A stretch of 8,644 nt of DNA from Pseudomonadota bacterium (GCA_030918015.1 JAUPTP010000060.1:1-8644); one strand, 5' to 3'; counted from the stretch's first letter, positions 1-7,438 are shown. Made by a program: numbers and translations. Notes: a model not told the origin generated them from the sequence alone.

Positions 1-28
1 GACGCGGGGCCGCCCGAGCGGTGCAGCC

Positions 29-1258
29 TCAGACCACCTGGCCGAGCTTGAAGATGGGCAGGTACATCGCCACGACGATGCCGCCGATGATCGAGCCCAG
101 CACGACGATGATGATCGGCTCCATCAGGCTCGACAGCCCCTTGACCGCCTCGTCGACCTCCTGCTCGTAGAAGTCGGCGACCTTGCCCAGCATCTGGTCG
201 AGCGAGCCCGATTCCTCGCCGATCGAGGCCATCTGCAGCACCATGTTCGGGAAGATGCCCGCGGCCTGCATCGACGAGGTCAGCGCCGTGCCGGTGGCCA
301 CGTCGCGCTGGATCTGCTCGGTGGCCTGCGCGAACACCGCGTTGCCCGAGGCGCCGCCGACCGAGTCGAGCGCCTCCACCAGCGGCACGCCGGCGGCGAA
401 CATCGTCGACAGCGTGCGCGTCCAGCGCGCCACCGTCGCCTTGTGGATCAGGTCGCCGAAGACGGGCACCTTCAGCGAGGCGCGGTCGATCGCCATCTGC
501 AGCTTGGGCGAGCGCCGCCAGCTCTGGATGAAGAAGTAGATGCTCGCGCCGATGCCGCCGAAGATGATCCACCAGTACTCGACGAAGAACTCCGACATCG
601 CGATCACCACCAGCGTGGGCATGGGCAGGTCGGCGCCGAAGGACGAGAAGATCTGCTTGAACGACGGAATCACGAAGATCATGATCACCGCCACGACGAT
701 GAAGGCCACCACCAGCACCGCCACCGGGTAGACCAGCGCCGACTTGATCTTCTGCTTGAGCGCCATCGTCTTTTCCTGGTAGCTCGCCAGGCGGTCGAGC
801 AGCTGCTCCAGGATGCCGGCGGCCTCGCCGGCCTCGACGAGGTTGCAGTAGAGCGCGTCGAACTGCAGCGGATGGCGGCGGAAGGCCACCGACAGGCTGG
901 TGCCGGTCTCCACGTCGCTGCGGATGTCGGTGAGCAGGCGGGTCAGGCGCGGATTCGGGCTGCCGCGCGCCACGATGTCGAAGGCCTGCAGCAGCGGCAC
1001 GCCCGACTTCATCATCGTCGCCAGCTGCCGGGTGAAGATCGCGATGTCCTTGGCCTTGATCGGCTTGCCGCCCGAGATCCGGCGCTTCTTGACCTTGCTG
1101 ACCAGGATGCCCTGCCGGCGCAGGCTGGCGTTGACCATCGCCTCGCCGCCGGCGCGTATCTCTCCGCGCACCGCCTTGCCGTTGCGGTCGCGGCCCTCCC
1201 ATTCGAAGACGTGTTCCTTGACTTTCTTCGAAGCATTCGCAGCCGCTGCTGTGGCCAT
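29..1258 (-). CDS. pilC: Type IV pilus inner-membrane platform protein PilC
   Basis: PilC is the polytopic inner-membrane platform of the type IV pilus. It couples the cytoplasmic motor ATPases PilB and PilT to pilin insertion and extraction. The 409-residue product has the usual family length (about 400). It shows two T2SSF (GspF/PilC) repeats, at about residues 72-197 and 275-398. The first carries GEAAG (144-148) and the second the matching GEESG (347-351), each followed by a Leu-rich helix. Hydrophobic segments lie at about 175-199, 228-246 and 380-402. The basic N-terminal region (about 11-70) is the cytoplasmic part expected to meet PilB. The ATG at 1258 is supported by an AGGAGG ten bases upstream. 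The gene follows pilB on the same strand after 77 bp and is probably cotranscribed with it. It is intact, ending at a TGA 28 bp from the window edge; pilD may follow outside. Very confident in the family; PilC rather than type II secretion GspF rests on length and on the PilB partner. Confidence 0.97.
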   Translation of the reverse strand: MATAAAANASKKVKEHVFEWEGRDRNGKAVRGEIRAGGEAMVNASLRRQGILVSKVKKRRISGGKPIKAKDIAIFTRQLATMMKSGVPLLQAFDIVARGSPNPRLTRLLTDIRSDVETGTSLSVAFRRHPLQFDALYCNLVEAGEAAGILEQLLDRLASYQEKTMALKQKIKSALVYPVAVLVVAFIVVAVIMIFVIPSFKQIFSSFGADLPMPTLVVIAMSEFFVEYWWIIFGGIGASIYFFIQSWRRSPKLQMAIDRASLKVPVFGDLIHKATVARWTRTLSTMFAAGVPLVEALDSVGGASGNAVFAQATEQIQRDVATGTALTSSMQAAGIFPNMVLQMASIGEESGSLDQMLGKVADFYEQEVDEAVKGLSSLMEPIIIVVLGSIIGGIVVAMYLPIFKLGQVV

Positions 1259-1268
1259 CGTCGGGGTG

Positions 1269-1274
1269 CCTCCT
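1269..1274 (-). promoter_or_regulatory. Ribosome binding site of pilC
   Basis: The minus strand reads AGGAGG here, ten bases before the ATG at 1258. It is one of the strongest Shine-Dalgarno sequences in the window and fixes the pilC start. pilC can therefore be translated independently although it lies downstream of pilB. Confidence 0.65.
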
Positions 1275-1335
1275 GGCAGGAATCAGACGGGATCTGACGG
1301 GGGAAGACGGAAGATCTGCATGTGGCGTGGACGGC

Positions 1336-3084
1336 TCACTGGTTGGTGACGCTGATCACCTCGTCCAGGGTCGTCACGCCGTTGCGCACCTTGAGCAGGC
1401 CGGACTGGCGCAGGTCGCGCACGCCGTCGCGCCGGGCCTGGTCGGCGATGTCGATCGCGTTGCCCTGCGCCAGGATGATGCGCTGGATCTCCTCGGAGAT
1501 CGGCATCACCTGGTACAGGCCGACGCGCCCGCGATAGCCGTTGTTGCAGGCCGAGCAGCCGATGGCGCGGTAAGGACGCCAGGAGCCGTCGAGATCCTCC
1601 GGCGTGAAGCCGGCGTTGAGCAGCGCCTCGCGCGGATAGTCCGCCGGCGCCTTGCAGTTCTCGCACAGGCGCCGCGCCAGCCGCTGGGCGGTGATCAGGA
1701 TGATGCTCGAGGCGATGTTGAAGGCCGGCACGCCCATGTTCAGCAGCCGGGTGAGCGTCGTGGGCGCGTCGTTGGTGTGCAGCGTCGACAGCACCAGGTG
1801 GCCGGTCTGCGCGGCCATGATCGCGATGTCGGCCGTCTCCAGATCGCGGATTTCACCCACCATGATGACGTCCGGATCCTGGCGCAGGAAGGCCTTGAGC
1901 GCGACGGCGAAGTTCATCCCCGCCTTGTCGTTGACGTTGACCTGGTTGACCCCGGGCAGGTTGATTTCCGCCGGGTCCTCGACCGTCGAGATGTTGACGC
2001 CGGGCTGGTTGAGGATGTTCAGGCAGGTGTAGAGCGAGACCGTCTTGCCCGAGCCGGTCGGACCGGTCACCAGGATCATGCCGTAGGGGCGGCGCACGCA
2101 CGCCAGCAGGCGGTCCTTCTCCTCGCGCTCGTAGCCCAGCGCATCCACGCCCAGGCGGGCCGAGGACGGGTCGAGGATCCGGATCACGATCTTCTCGCCG
2201 AACAGCGTCGGCAGCGTCGAGACGCGGAAGTCGATCGCCTTGTTGCCGAACTTCAGCTTCATGCGGCCGTCCTGCGGCACGCGCTTTTCCGAGATGTCCA
2301 GGCGGCTGATGACCTTGATGCGCGAGGACAGCTTGTCCTTGATCGCGATCGGCGGCTGCGTGATCTCGCGCAGCTCGCCGTCGATGCGGAATCGCACCCG
2401 GTAGGTGTTCTCGTAGGGCTCGAAGTGCAGGTCCGAGGCGCGCATGTTGATCGCGTCGATCAGCATCTTCTGCAGGAAACGCACCACCGGCGCGTCCTCG
2501 ACCTCGGCCGAGGCGACTTCCTCGTCGGCCTTGGTGGCGCCGGTGTCCTGCTCCTCGACCTCGAAGTCGAACTCGCCCGCCGAGACGATGGAGTCCAGCG
2601 CATCGCTCACCGAGGCGGTCTTGGAGTCGACGATGCGCGCGAGCTTGTCGTACTCGACCACCACCCACTCGGGCGTGAGCTGCGTGGCGAACTTGATGCG
2701 GTCGACCGCCTCCTGGTCGGTCGGATCGGCCCCGCCGATGAACAGCCGGTTGCCGCGCCGGCCCAGCACCAGCACCTGATACTGCGACAGCGTGCGCGCA
2801 TCGACCAGGTTCTGCGGCAGCCGGTTGACGTCGATCGCGTCGAGGTCGAGCAGCGGCAGCCCCAGCACCTGCGACAGCGAGGTCGCCATCTCGAGCGAGC
2901 TCAGCGCATTGGCGCCCACCGCGGCCGACACGAAGCTGCGGCGCTGGTCCCGTGCCACCCGGGAGAGGTCTTCCGCGGTCCGCGAGGGCAGCTTGCCGGC
3001 ATGCACCAGCACGCGCGCCACGCCGGACAGGGTGCTGGCCGCCAGGGTGCTGGCGGGTCCATCAGGAAGAATTTCTGCAGCCAC
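1336..3084 (-). CDS. pilB: Type IV pilus extension ATPase PilB
   Basis: PilB is the hexameric cytoplasmic ATPase that powers pilus extension by acting on PilC. The 582-residue protein has an N-terminal T2SSE_N/MshEN-like domain (about 45-150), an acidic linker (about 170-198) and the GspE/PilB motor domain (about 200-580). Visible motor elements are Walker A GPTGSGKT (341-348), the Asp box STVEDP (366-371), Walker B IMVGEIRD with Glu411 (407-414), and the His box from TGHLVLSTLHTND (427-439). A zinc-binding tetracysteine is formed by C474, C477, C510 and C513. The zinc site and length fit extension motors of the PilB/GspE type and not the shorter retraction ATPase PilT. The start is taken as a GTG at 3084; it has no clear Shine-Dalgarno, and the frame stays open further upstream. 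The N-terminus from this GTG has the length expected for Burkholderiales PilB. pilC follows after 77 bp, and htpG diverges upstream. The start codon is less certain than the identity. Confidence 0.96.
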   Translation of the reverse strand: MAAEILPDGPASTLAASTLSGVARVLVHAGKLPSRTAEDLSRVARDQRRSFVSAAVGANALSSLEMATSLSQVLGLPLLDLDAIDVNRLPQNLVDARTLSQYQVLVLGRRGNRLFIGGADPTDQEAVDRIKFATQLTPEWVVVEYDKLARIVDSKTASVSDALDSIVSAGEFDFEVEEQDTGATKADEEVASAEVEDAPVVRFLQKMLIDAINMRASDLHFEPYENTYRVRFRIDGELREITQPPIAIKDKLSSRIKVISRLDISEKRVPQDGRMKLKFGNKAIDFRVSTLPTLFGEKIVIRILDPSSARLGVDALGYEREEKDRLLACVRRPYGMILVTGPTGSGKTVSLYTCLNILNQPGVNISTVEDPAEINLPGVNQVNVNDKAGMNFAVALKAFLRQDPDVIMVGEIRDLETADIAIMAAQTGHLVLSTLHTNDAPTTLTRLLNMGVPAFNIASSIILITAQRLARRLCENCKAPADYPREALLNAGFTPEDLDGSWRPYRAIGCSACNNGYRGRVGLYQVMPISEEIQRIILAQGNAIDIADQARRDGVRDLRQSGLLKVRNGVTTLDEVISVTNQ

Positions 3085-3128
3085 GGAAGACGACGGAGCG
3101 GGTTGGGAAATCGGGAGACGGAAAGGGG

Positions 3129-3157
3129 ATGATCGGCGATACGGTCCGTGCTGTAAA
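3129..3157 (-). promoter_or_regulatory. Candidate sigma70 promoter of pilBC
   Basis: On the minus strand, TTTACA (3157-3152; five of six bases match TTGACA) is followed after exactly 17 bases by GATCAT (3134-3129; four of six match TATAAT). Transcription would start near 3122, giving a leader of about 38 bases before the pilB GTG. It is the best spaced pair I found upstream of pilB, but a match of this quality can occur by chance. I saw no sigma54-type TGGCAC-N5-TTGC site. Confidence 0.3.
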
Positions 3158-3295
3158 TCACGGATTGCATGCTCCGATGATCTGGTGCACCGGGGGCTCC
3201 GGCGCCGGGTCTGCTTGTAACTCAGCCGTGTTTCGGGTGGGTGAGCCAGAGTGCCGGATTTCGCATATTCGTATCAATTGCTTTCAGATTCGCTA

Positions 3296-3318
3296 GAAAG
3301 TCACGCTCCATGACTTTC
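3296..3318. repeat. Perfect 8-bp inverted repeat upstream of the htpG promoter
   Basis: GAAAGTCA (3296-3303) and TGACTTTC (3311-3318) are exact reverse complements separated by seven bases. A further CTTTC at 3281-3285 could pair with the same GAAAG. A direct repeat GTCACG (3300-3305 and 3321-3326) overlaps the element with a 21-bp period, two helical turns. With transcription starting near 3364, the palindrome would cover about -68 to -46, a usual place for an activator or repressor dimer. It is not the HrcA operator CIRCE. No terminator role is expected between divergent genes. Confidence 0.5.
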
Positions 3319-3330
3319 GGGTCACGGACT

Positions 3331-3358
3331 CTTGAAATGCGCACGCCTGTCCTCATGC
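3331..3358 (+). promoter_or_regulatory. Heat-shock (sigma32/RpoH) promoter of htpG
   Basis: CTTGAAA (3331-3337), a 13-base spacer and CCTCATGC (3351-3358) closely match the sigma32 consensus CTTGAAA-N(11-16)-CCCCATNT. The -35 element is perfect and six of the seven specified bases of the -10 element agree. It points toward htpG, a classical RpoH regulon member. The predicted start near 3364 gives a leader of about 86 bases. Confidence 0.78.
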
Positions 3359-3449
3359 TCGAGTGGCTCGGCCAGCGCGTGCCCGACGGGTCGATCCCGG
3401 CGCCGCTCGCCGCTTTTTCGCAGACCCCCTTCCGAGACGATTCACGACC

Positions 3450-5342
3450 ATGGAAAAACAGACCCTGTCCTTCCAGGCCGAGGTGAAGCAGCTGCTGCAC
3501 CTCGTCACCCACTCGCTGTACTCCAACAAGGAGATCTTCCTGCGCGAGCTGGTGTCGAACGCGTCGGATGCCTGTGACAAGCTGCGCTTCGAGGCGCTGA
3601 ACGATGCCTCGCTGCTCGAGGACCAGCCCAACCTCGAGATCCGCATCGGCTTCGACAAGGAAGCGCGCCGCATCGTCATCAGCGACAACGGCATCGGCCT
3701 GTCCGCCCAGGAAGCCATCGACCACCTCGGCACCATCGCCAAGAGCGGCACGAAGGAGTTCATGGCCCGGCTCGACGGCGACAAGGCGCGCGACGCGAAC
3801 CTGATCGGCCAGTTCGGCGTGGGCTTCTACTCGGGCTACATCGTGGCCGACCGCATCACGGTCGAGAGCCGCCGCGCCGGCCTGGCCGCGACCGAAGGCG
3901 TGCGCTGGTCCAGCGAGGGCACCGGCGACTTCGAGGTCGAGGCCATCACCCGCGAGCGCCGCGGCACCGACATCATCCTGCACCTGCGCGAGGGCGAGGA
4001 CGAGTTCCTCTCGACCTGGAAGATCAAGAGCGTGGTCGGCAAGTACAGCGACCACATCTCGCTGCCGGTGCTGATGCGCAAGGAAGCCTGGGACGCCGAG
4101 AAGAGCGAGAACGTCGTCTCCGACGAGTGGGAGCCGATCAACAAGGCCGCGGCCATCTGGACGCGCTCGAAGTCGGACATCACCGACGCCGAGTACAAGG
4201 CCTTCTACGAGCAGCTGACCTACGACCAGACCGCGCCGCTGGCCTACACGCACAACCGCGTCGAGGGCCGCACCGAGTACACGCAGCTGCTCTACATCCC
4301 GGCCAAGGCGCCCTACGACCTGTGGAACCGCGACAAGCGCGGCGGCGTCAAGCTGTATGTGAAGCGCGTCTTCATCATGGACGACGCCGAGGCGCTGATG
4401 CCGGTCTACCTGCGCTTCGTCAAGGGCGTGATCGACTCGGCCGACCTGCCGCTGAACGTCTCTCGAGAGCTGCTGCAGGAAAGCCGCGACGTGCGCGCGA
4501 TCCGCGAAGGCTCGACCAAGCGCGTGCTGTCGATGCTCGAATCGCTGGCCGACAGCGAGAGCGCCGACGACAAGGCCAAGTACGCCGAGTTCTGGAAGCA
4601 GTTCGGCGCGGTGCTGAAGGAAGGCATCGGCGAGGACCACGCCAATCAGGAGCGCCTGGCCAAGCTGCTGCGCTTCGCCTCGACGCAGGCCGACGAGGGC
4701 GTGTCCTTCGCCGACTATGTCTCGCGCATGAAGGAAGGCCAGGAGGCGATCTACTACATCACCGCCGAGACCCTGGCCGCCGCGAAGAACAGCCCGCAGC
4801 TGGAGATCTTCAAGAAGAAGGGCATCGAGGTGCTGCTGTTCACCGACCGGGTGGACGAGTGGATGCTCTCGCACCTGTTTGAATTCGAGGGCAAGAGCCT
4901 GCAGAGCGTCGCCAAGGGCGCGGTCGATCTGGGCACGCTGCAGGACGAGGACGAGAAGAAGCAGGCCGAGGCCGCCGCCGAATCCTTCAAGCCGACGCTC
5001 GACCGCCTGAAGACCGCGCTGGCCAGCCGCGCCAAGGACGTGCGCGTCACCACCCGCCTGGTCGACTCGCCCGCCTGCCTGGTGGTCGAGGAGGGCGACA
5101 TGAGCGGCCACCTGGCGCGCCTGCTCAAGCAGGCCGGCCAGAGCGCGCCGAACTCGCAGCCGGTGCTGGAAGTCAACGCCGAGCACGCGCTGGTGAAGAA
5201 GCTCGCCGCGCTGCCGGAAGGCGCGGCACAGTTCGACGATCTGGCGCAGGTGCTGTTCGACAACGCGCTGCTGGCCGAAGGCGGTCAGCTCGACGATCCG
5301 GCGGCGCACGTCAAGCGCATCCAGGCGCTGATCCTGGGCTGA
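3450..5342 (+). CDS. htpG: Molecular chaperone HtpG (bacterial Hsp90)
   Basis: HtpG is the cytosolic ATP-dependent Hsp90 dimer that remodels client proteins, often with DnaK, under heat and oxidative stress. The 630-residue product is close to E. coli HtpG (624). The GHKL ATPase domain (about 1-230) shows the N box around [18 protein letters not shown] (24-41, with Glu33 and Asn37), DNGIG (79-83, with the ATP-binding Asp79) and the lid glycines [10 protein letters not shown] (119-128). The middle domain spans about 231-500 and the C-terminal dimerisation domain about 510-630. There is no MEEVD tail, as usual for bacteria. The start chosen is the ATG at 3450 ([12 protein letters not shown]), which matches the family N-terminus. 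The frame is open 29 codons further up to 3363, but that part is Arg/Ala-rich and lies in the predicted leader. The ribosome site is weak (GAGA at 3434-3437). A sigma32 promoter lies upstream. The stop codon faces that of srkA across 21 bp. Confidence 0.98.
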   Translation: MEKQTLSFQAEVKQLLHLVTHSLYSNKEIFLRELVSNASDACDKLRFEALNDASLLEDQPNLEIRIGFDKEARRIVISDNGIGLSAQEAIDHLGTIAKSGTKEFMARLDGDKARDANLIGQFGVGFYSGYIVADRITVESRRAGLAATEGVRWSSEGTGDFEVEAITRERRGTDIILHLREGEDEFLSTWKIKSVVGKYSDHISLPVLMRKEAWDAEKSENVVSDEWEPINKAAAIWTRSKSDITDAEYKAFYEQLTYDQTAPLAYTHNRVEGRTEYTQLLYIPAKAPYDLWNRDKRGGVKLYVKRVFIMDDAEALMPVYLRFVKGVIDSADLPLNVSRELLQESRDVRAIREGSTKRVLSMLESLADSESADDKAKYAEFWKQFGAVLKEGIGEDHANQERLAKLLRFASTQADEGVSFADYVSRMKEGQEAIYYITAETLAAAKNSPQLEIFKKKGIEVLLFTDRVDEWMLSHLFEFEGKSLQSVAKGAVDLGTLQDEDEKKQAEAAAESFKPTLDRLKTALASRAKDVRVTTRLVDSPACLVVEEGDMSGHLARLLKQAGQSAPNSQPVLEVNAEHALVKKLAALPEGAAQFDDLAQVLFDNALLAEGGQLDDPAAHVKRIQALILG

Positions 5343-5349
5343 GGCCCAG
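5334..5349. terminator. Small hairpin at the htpG/srkA convergent junction
   Basis: CTGGGC (5334-5339) pairs with GCCCAG (5344-5349) around a TGAG loop that contains the htpG stop codon. A second possible pairing, CTGAG (5339-5343) with CTCAG (5349-5353), overlaps it. The genes converge with 21 bp between stop codons, so a two-way terminator would be expected here. There is no T-run on either strand, so intrinsic termination would be weak. The hairpin may instead mark an RNA 3' end or be incidental. Confidence 0.3.
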
Positions 5350-5363
5350 CTCAGGGACCCGGC

Positions 5364-6425
5364 TCAGGCCACCAGCGGCTCGTCCTCCATCGCCGCGATC
5401 TGCTCGCGCAGCAGCGTCGTCTGCTGCGACCAGTAGGACGGGCTCTCGAAGCTCGGGAAGGCGACCGGAAAGGCCGGATCGTCCCAGCGCCGCGCGATCC
5501 AGGCGCTGTGCTGGATGATGCGCAGCGTGCGCAGCGGCTCGATCAGCGCGAGTTCACGGCGGTCGAACTCGCGGATCGTCTCGTAGCCGTCGAGCAGCGC
5601 GCCGAGCTGGGCCTGCATCTCGTGGCGGTCGCCGCCCAGCAGCATCCACAGGTCCTGCACCGCCGGGCCGTTGACCGCATCGTCCAGATCGACGAAGTGC
5701 GGGCCGGCCGCGGTCCACAGCAGGTTGCCGACATGGCAGTCGCCGTGCAGGCGCAGCAGCTCCAGCGCGCCGTGGCGCCGCAGCCGGGTGTCGACCGCGT
5801 CGAGCGCGCGCAGGCAGGTGTCGTGCCAGCCGTGCAGCGCGTCCGGCGGCAGCCGGTCGCCGTCGATCAGCCACTGCACCGAGGCGCGCGCCGCGGCGCT
5901 GCCGTCGAGCGTCAGGCGCTGCGCGAAGGGCCGGCGCGCGCCCACCGTGTGCAGGCGGCCCAGGAAGCGGCCGATCCATTCGAGCACCGACGCATCCTCC
6001 AGCTCGGGCGAGCGCCCGCCGCAGCGCGGCGACACCGCGAAGCGCCAGCTCTCGAGCGTGGCCAGCGTCGGCGGCTGGCCCTGCAGCGTCAGGGCGGCGG
6101 GGGCCTCGGGAGGCGCCTGCAGCGCCAGCGGCGCGACGGCCGGCACCTCGGCCTCGGCCAGCTCGCGTGCGAAGGCGTGTTCCTCGAGGATCTGCGCGTC
6201 GCTCCAGCGCCCGGCGCGGTAGAACTTCGCCACCACCACCGCGGGCGGTGCGGCCTGCGGGTCGAGGCTTTCCTCCAGATGGACCTGGAAGACGCGGTTC
6301 TCGTAGGAGTTGAGCTGCAGGATGCGGCCGTCGCCGCGCAGGCCGGCGGCGTCGAGCGCGTCGAGCACCGCATGCGGGGTCAGGCCGGCGTAGGGCAGAT
6401 CGGGGGAGGGCGGGGATGCGGTCAT
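5364..6425 (-). CDS. srkA: Stress response serine/threonine kinase SrkA (YihE/RdoA type)
   Basis: This is a cytosolic protein kinase of the aminoglycoside-phosphotransferase-like fold. In E. coli, SrkA (YihE, 328 residues) promotes survival under stress and counters MazEF-linked death; its expression there is Cpx-linked. The product has 353 residues. SYENRVFQV (40-48) is the glycine-loop equivalent, and VVAKFYR holds the ATP-binding Lys67. The catalytic loop is LHGDCHVGNLLW (226-237, with Asp229 and Asn234). The metal-binding segment is HFVDLDDA (243-250, with Asp246), followed by NGPAVQDLWMLL (252-263), highly characteristic of this family. Residues 51-62 and 102-118 are small Ala/Pro-rich insertions relative to E. 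coli. The ATG at 6425 has an AGGA seven bases upstream. The gene lies 48 bp after the DUF2726 gene on the same strand, so cotranscription is possible, and converges on htpG. Identity is firm; the physiological substrate is unknown from sequence. Confidence 0.95.
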   Translation of the reverse strand: MTASPPSPDLPYAGLTPHAVLDALDAAGLRGDGRILQLNSYENRVFQVHLEESLDPQAAPPAVVVAKFYRAGRWSDAQILEEHAFARELAEAEVPAVAPLALQAPPEAPAALTLQGQPPTLATLESWRFAVSPRCGGRSPELEDASVLEWIGRFLGRLHTVGARRPFAQRLTLDGSAAARASVQWLIDGDRLPPDALHGWHDTCLRALDAVDTRLRRHGALELLRLHGDCHVGNLLWTAAGPHFVDLDDAVNGPAVQDLWMLLGGDRHEMQAQLGALLDGYETIREFDRRELALIEPLRTLRIIQHSAWIARRWDDPAFPVAFPSFESPSYWSQQTTLLREQIAAMEDEPLVA

Positions 6426-6432
6426 CGTCGCA

Positions 6433-6436
6433 TCCT
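6433..6436 (-). promoter_or_regulatory. Ribosome binding site of srkA
   Basis: The minus strand reads AGGA seven bases before the ATG at 6425. It supports that start over in-frame alternatives inside the gene. Confidence 0.55.
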
Positions 6437-6473
6437 AGCGAACCGGCCGCCTCCGAAGCGGGCCCAGGGACGA

Positions 6474-7259
6474 TCAGCGCTTGCCGACGATGTCGCCGGC
6501 GGCATCGCCCGGCGGGCCGAAGTCGCCCGGCGTGAAGCGGCTGGAGCGACCGCTGGCCCAGCCGCGGCTGGTCGGCGACTGCGGCGTGTCGTCGAACGGG
6601 TCACGCCGGGTCTCCGGCGCGAAGAAGGAGTCGTGCGAGAAGCCGGACTCGTACCACTGGTTGCTGCTGGCCTCGTTGGCCGGGGTGTTGCGCACCGCGT
6701 GGGCCAGCGTCGAGCGGCGCGGCGTGGCGTCGCCCGGCGCCCCCGGCACGGCCGGGCGCTGGCCGTCCGCGCTGGCGGGCACCAGCAGCTGCAGTTCGGC
6801 CGCGGTCGGCAGCTGGTCGGCGCGGCAGCGCACATAGCGCACCCGGCAGGCCTCGAGCACCGACTGCTTGATCTCGGTCGCCCGCTTCGGGGCGGGACGG
6901 TTCGGCCGCTCGATGTCGATGGCCGCCAGCACCCGGCCATTGTCGGCACAGACGACGAAGCTGACGTGGATCGGCCCGAGCAGCTGGAACCAGTAGCGCA
7001 GCTCCTCGCGGTCCTGCGGCTGGCAGAAGCGCACCAGCGGCAGCTTGGCCAGGATCATGTGGTGCGGCAGCGCGGTGCGCAGCTGGCGGTAGAGCACCCG
7101 CTCCTCGGGCGAGAAGATCGCGCGCTGCGTCAGCGGCCATTCGGTCGGCAGCGCTGCGGGCGTGCTGGCGGTCTTGCCGGTGCGCCGCAGGCTCAGGGCC
7201 AGCAGGCCGACGAGTCCCGCGATCGCTGCGATGGCGAGAATCCAGACGTGGTTGGACAT
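6474..7259 (-). CDS. Membrane-anchored DUF2726 domain protein
   Basis: The 261-residue product is of unknown function. One N-terminal membrane segment (about 5-24: ILAIAAIAGLVGLLALSL) is followed by RR, which suggests a bitopic protein with a cytoplasmic body. Residues about 44-160 resemble DUF2726: the opening FSPEERVLYRQLRTALP (49-65), then the paired strands SFVVCADNGRVLAAIDIERP (100-119) and the YVRCRADQLPTAAEL end (142-156). As I remember the family, it has a PD-(D/E)XK nuclease-like fold, and the first strand usually reads VDFV. Here it is VSFV (Ser100), so an acidic residue that could matter is missing. Residues 161-261 are rich in Pro, Ser, Gly, Asp and Arg and look disordered. The ATG at 7259 has only a weak ribosome site, but the membrane segment directly after it supports the start. 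srkA follows after 48 bp. The family call is moderately firm; no activity can be assigned. Confidence 0.8.
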   Translation of the reverse strand: MSNHVWILAIAAIAGLVGLLALSLRRTGKTASTPAALPTEWPLTQRAIFSPEERVLYRQLRTALPHHMILAKLPLVRFCQPQDREELRYWFQLLGPIHVSFVVCADNGRVLAAIDIERPNRPAPKRATEIKQSVLEACRVRYVRCRADQLPTAAELQLLVPASADGQRPAVPGAPGDATPRRSTLAHAVRNTPANEASSNQWYESGFSHDSFFAPETRRDPFDDTPQSPTSRGWASGRSSRFTPGDFGPPGDAAGDIVGKR

Positions 7260-7352
7260 GGAAGATTCCGGGAGTTGGCAGGGAGAAGGGCAGTGGATGC
7301 CTTCGCTGCTCTATCGGCCACCTGAAGCGGCAATTGGCACCCCCTGCCCGCG

Positions 7353-7372
7353 ATTATGTAACGTAGTGTCAA
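7353..7372 (-). promoter_or_regulatory. AT-rich candidate control site upstream of the DUF2726 gene
   Basis: The 213 bp between the GNAT stop and the DUF2726 start contain one AT-richer island. On the minus strand it reads TTGACA (7372-7367), eight bases, then CATAAT (7358-7353). Each resembles a sigma70 hexamer, but the 8-base gap is too short for both to belong to one promoter. No good partner lies at 16-18 bp from either. It is the most likely promoter or operator area for DUF2726-srkA, about 95-110 bp upstream of the ATG. Confidence 0.25.
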
Positions 7373-7411
7373 CCGATTTGCGGATTGCAACTGCCGCTGG
7401 GCATGCCAAAG

Positions 7412-7438
7412 CCTGCCGTCCGTCGCCGGATCGGCAGG
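7412..7438 (-). terminator. Hairpin terminator after the GNAT gene
   Basis: CCTGCCG (7412-7418) pairs with CGGCAGG (7432-7438), and inside it TCCG (7419-7422) pairs with CGGA (7427-7430) around a TCGC loop. The result is an 11-bp stem with a single unpaired T at 7431. On the minus strand it is followed by CTTTGG, a poor U-tract. It lies 35 bp beyond the GNAT stop codon and before the DUF2726 gene, so it probably separates the two transcripts. Confidence 0.5.

Larger units (their letters stand above)
3085..3449. other. Divergent intergenic region pilB-htpG
   Basis: These 365 bases between the divergent starts of pilB and htpG hold no credible gene; open frames crossing them are extensions or shadows of the neighbours. 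The stretch from about 3255 to 3320 is clearly AT-richer than its surroundings, as expected of a regulatory core. Contents that can be supported are a weak sigma70-like promoter toward pilB, an 8-bp inverted repeat, and a heat-shock promoter toward htpG. The remaining sequence, including the G+C-rich patch at about 3188-3212, shows nothing I can name. Confidence 0.7.

Noticed and set aside
443..1297. A 284-residue plus-strand open frame opposite pilC
   Set aside because: It is an extremely His/Asp/Arg/Gln-rich antisense reading of a transmembrane protein gene.
1327..3132. A 601-residue open frame on the plus strand opposite pilB
   Set aside because: It is the antisense shadow of a highly conserved gene in very GC-rich DNA. 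Its product is rich in Arg, Asp, His, Val and Leu with no domain, while pilB on the other strand has every motif of its family.
3241..3300. A TTGATA hexamer on the minus strand as a pilB promoter
   Set aside because: No acceptable -10 hexamer lies 16-18 bases downstream; the pair at 3129-3157 is better.
3296..3318. A possible CIRCE (HrcA) operator
   Set aside because: The arms GAAAGTCA/TGACTTTC and 7-base loop do not match TTAGCACTC-N9-GAGTGCTAA.
3363..3449. A 29-codon N-terminal extension of htpG
   Set aside because: It starts at the predicted transcription start and is Arg/Ala/Pro-rich. The family N-terminus begins at the ATG at 3450.
3222..5309. A 695-residue open frame on the minus strand opposite htpG
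   Set aside because: It is an antisense shadow. The sequence is repetitive in Leu, Val, Gln, Asp and Arg, and htpG on the plus strand is unmistakable.
5508..7325. A 605-residue plus-strand open frame spanning both srkA and the DUF2726 gene
   Set aside because: It crosses two real genes and their spacer in antisense and shows no recognisable domain or signal.
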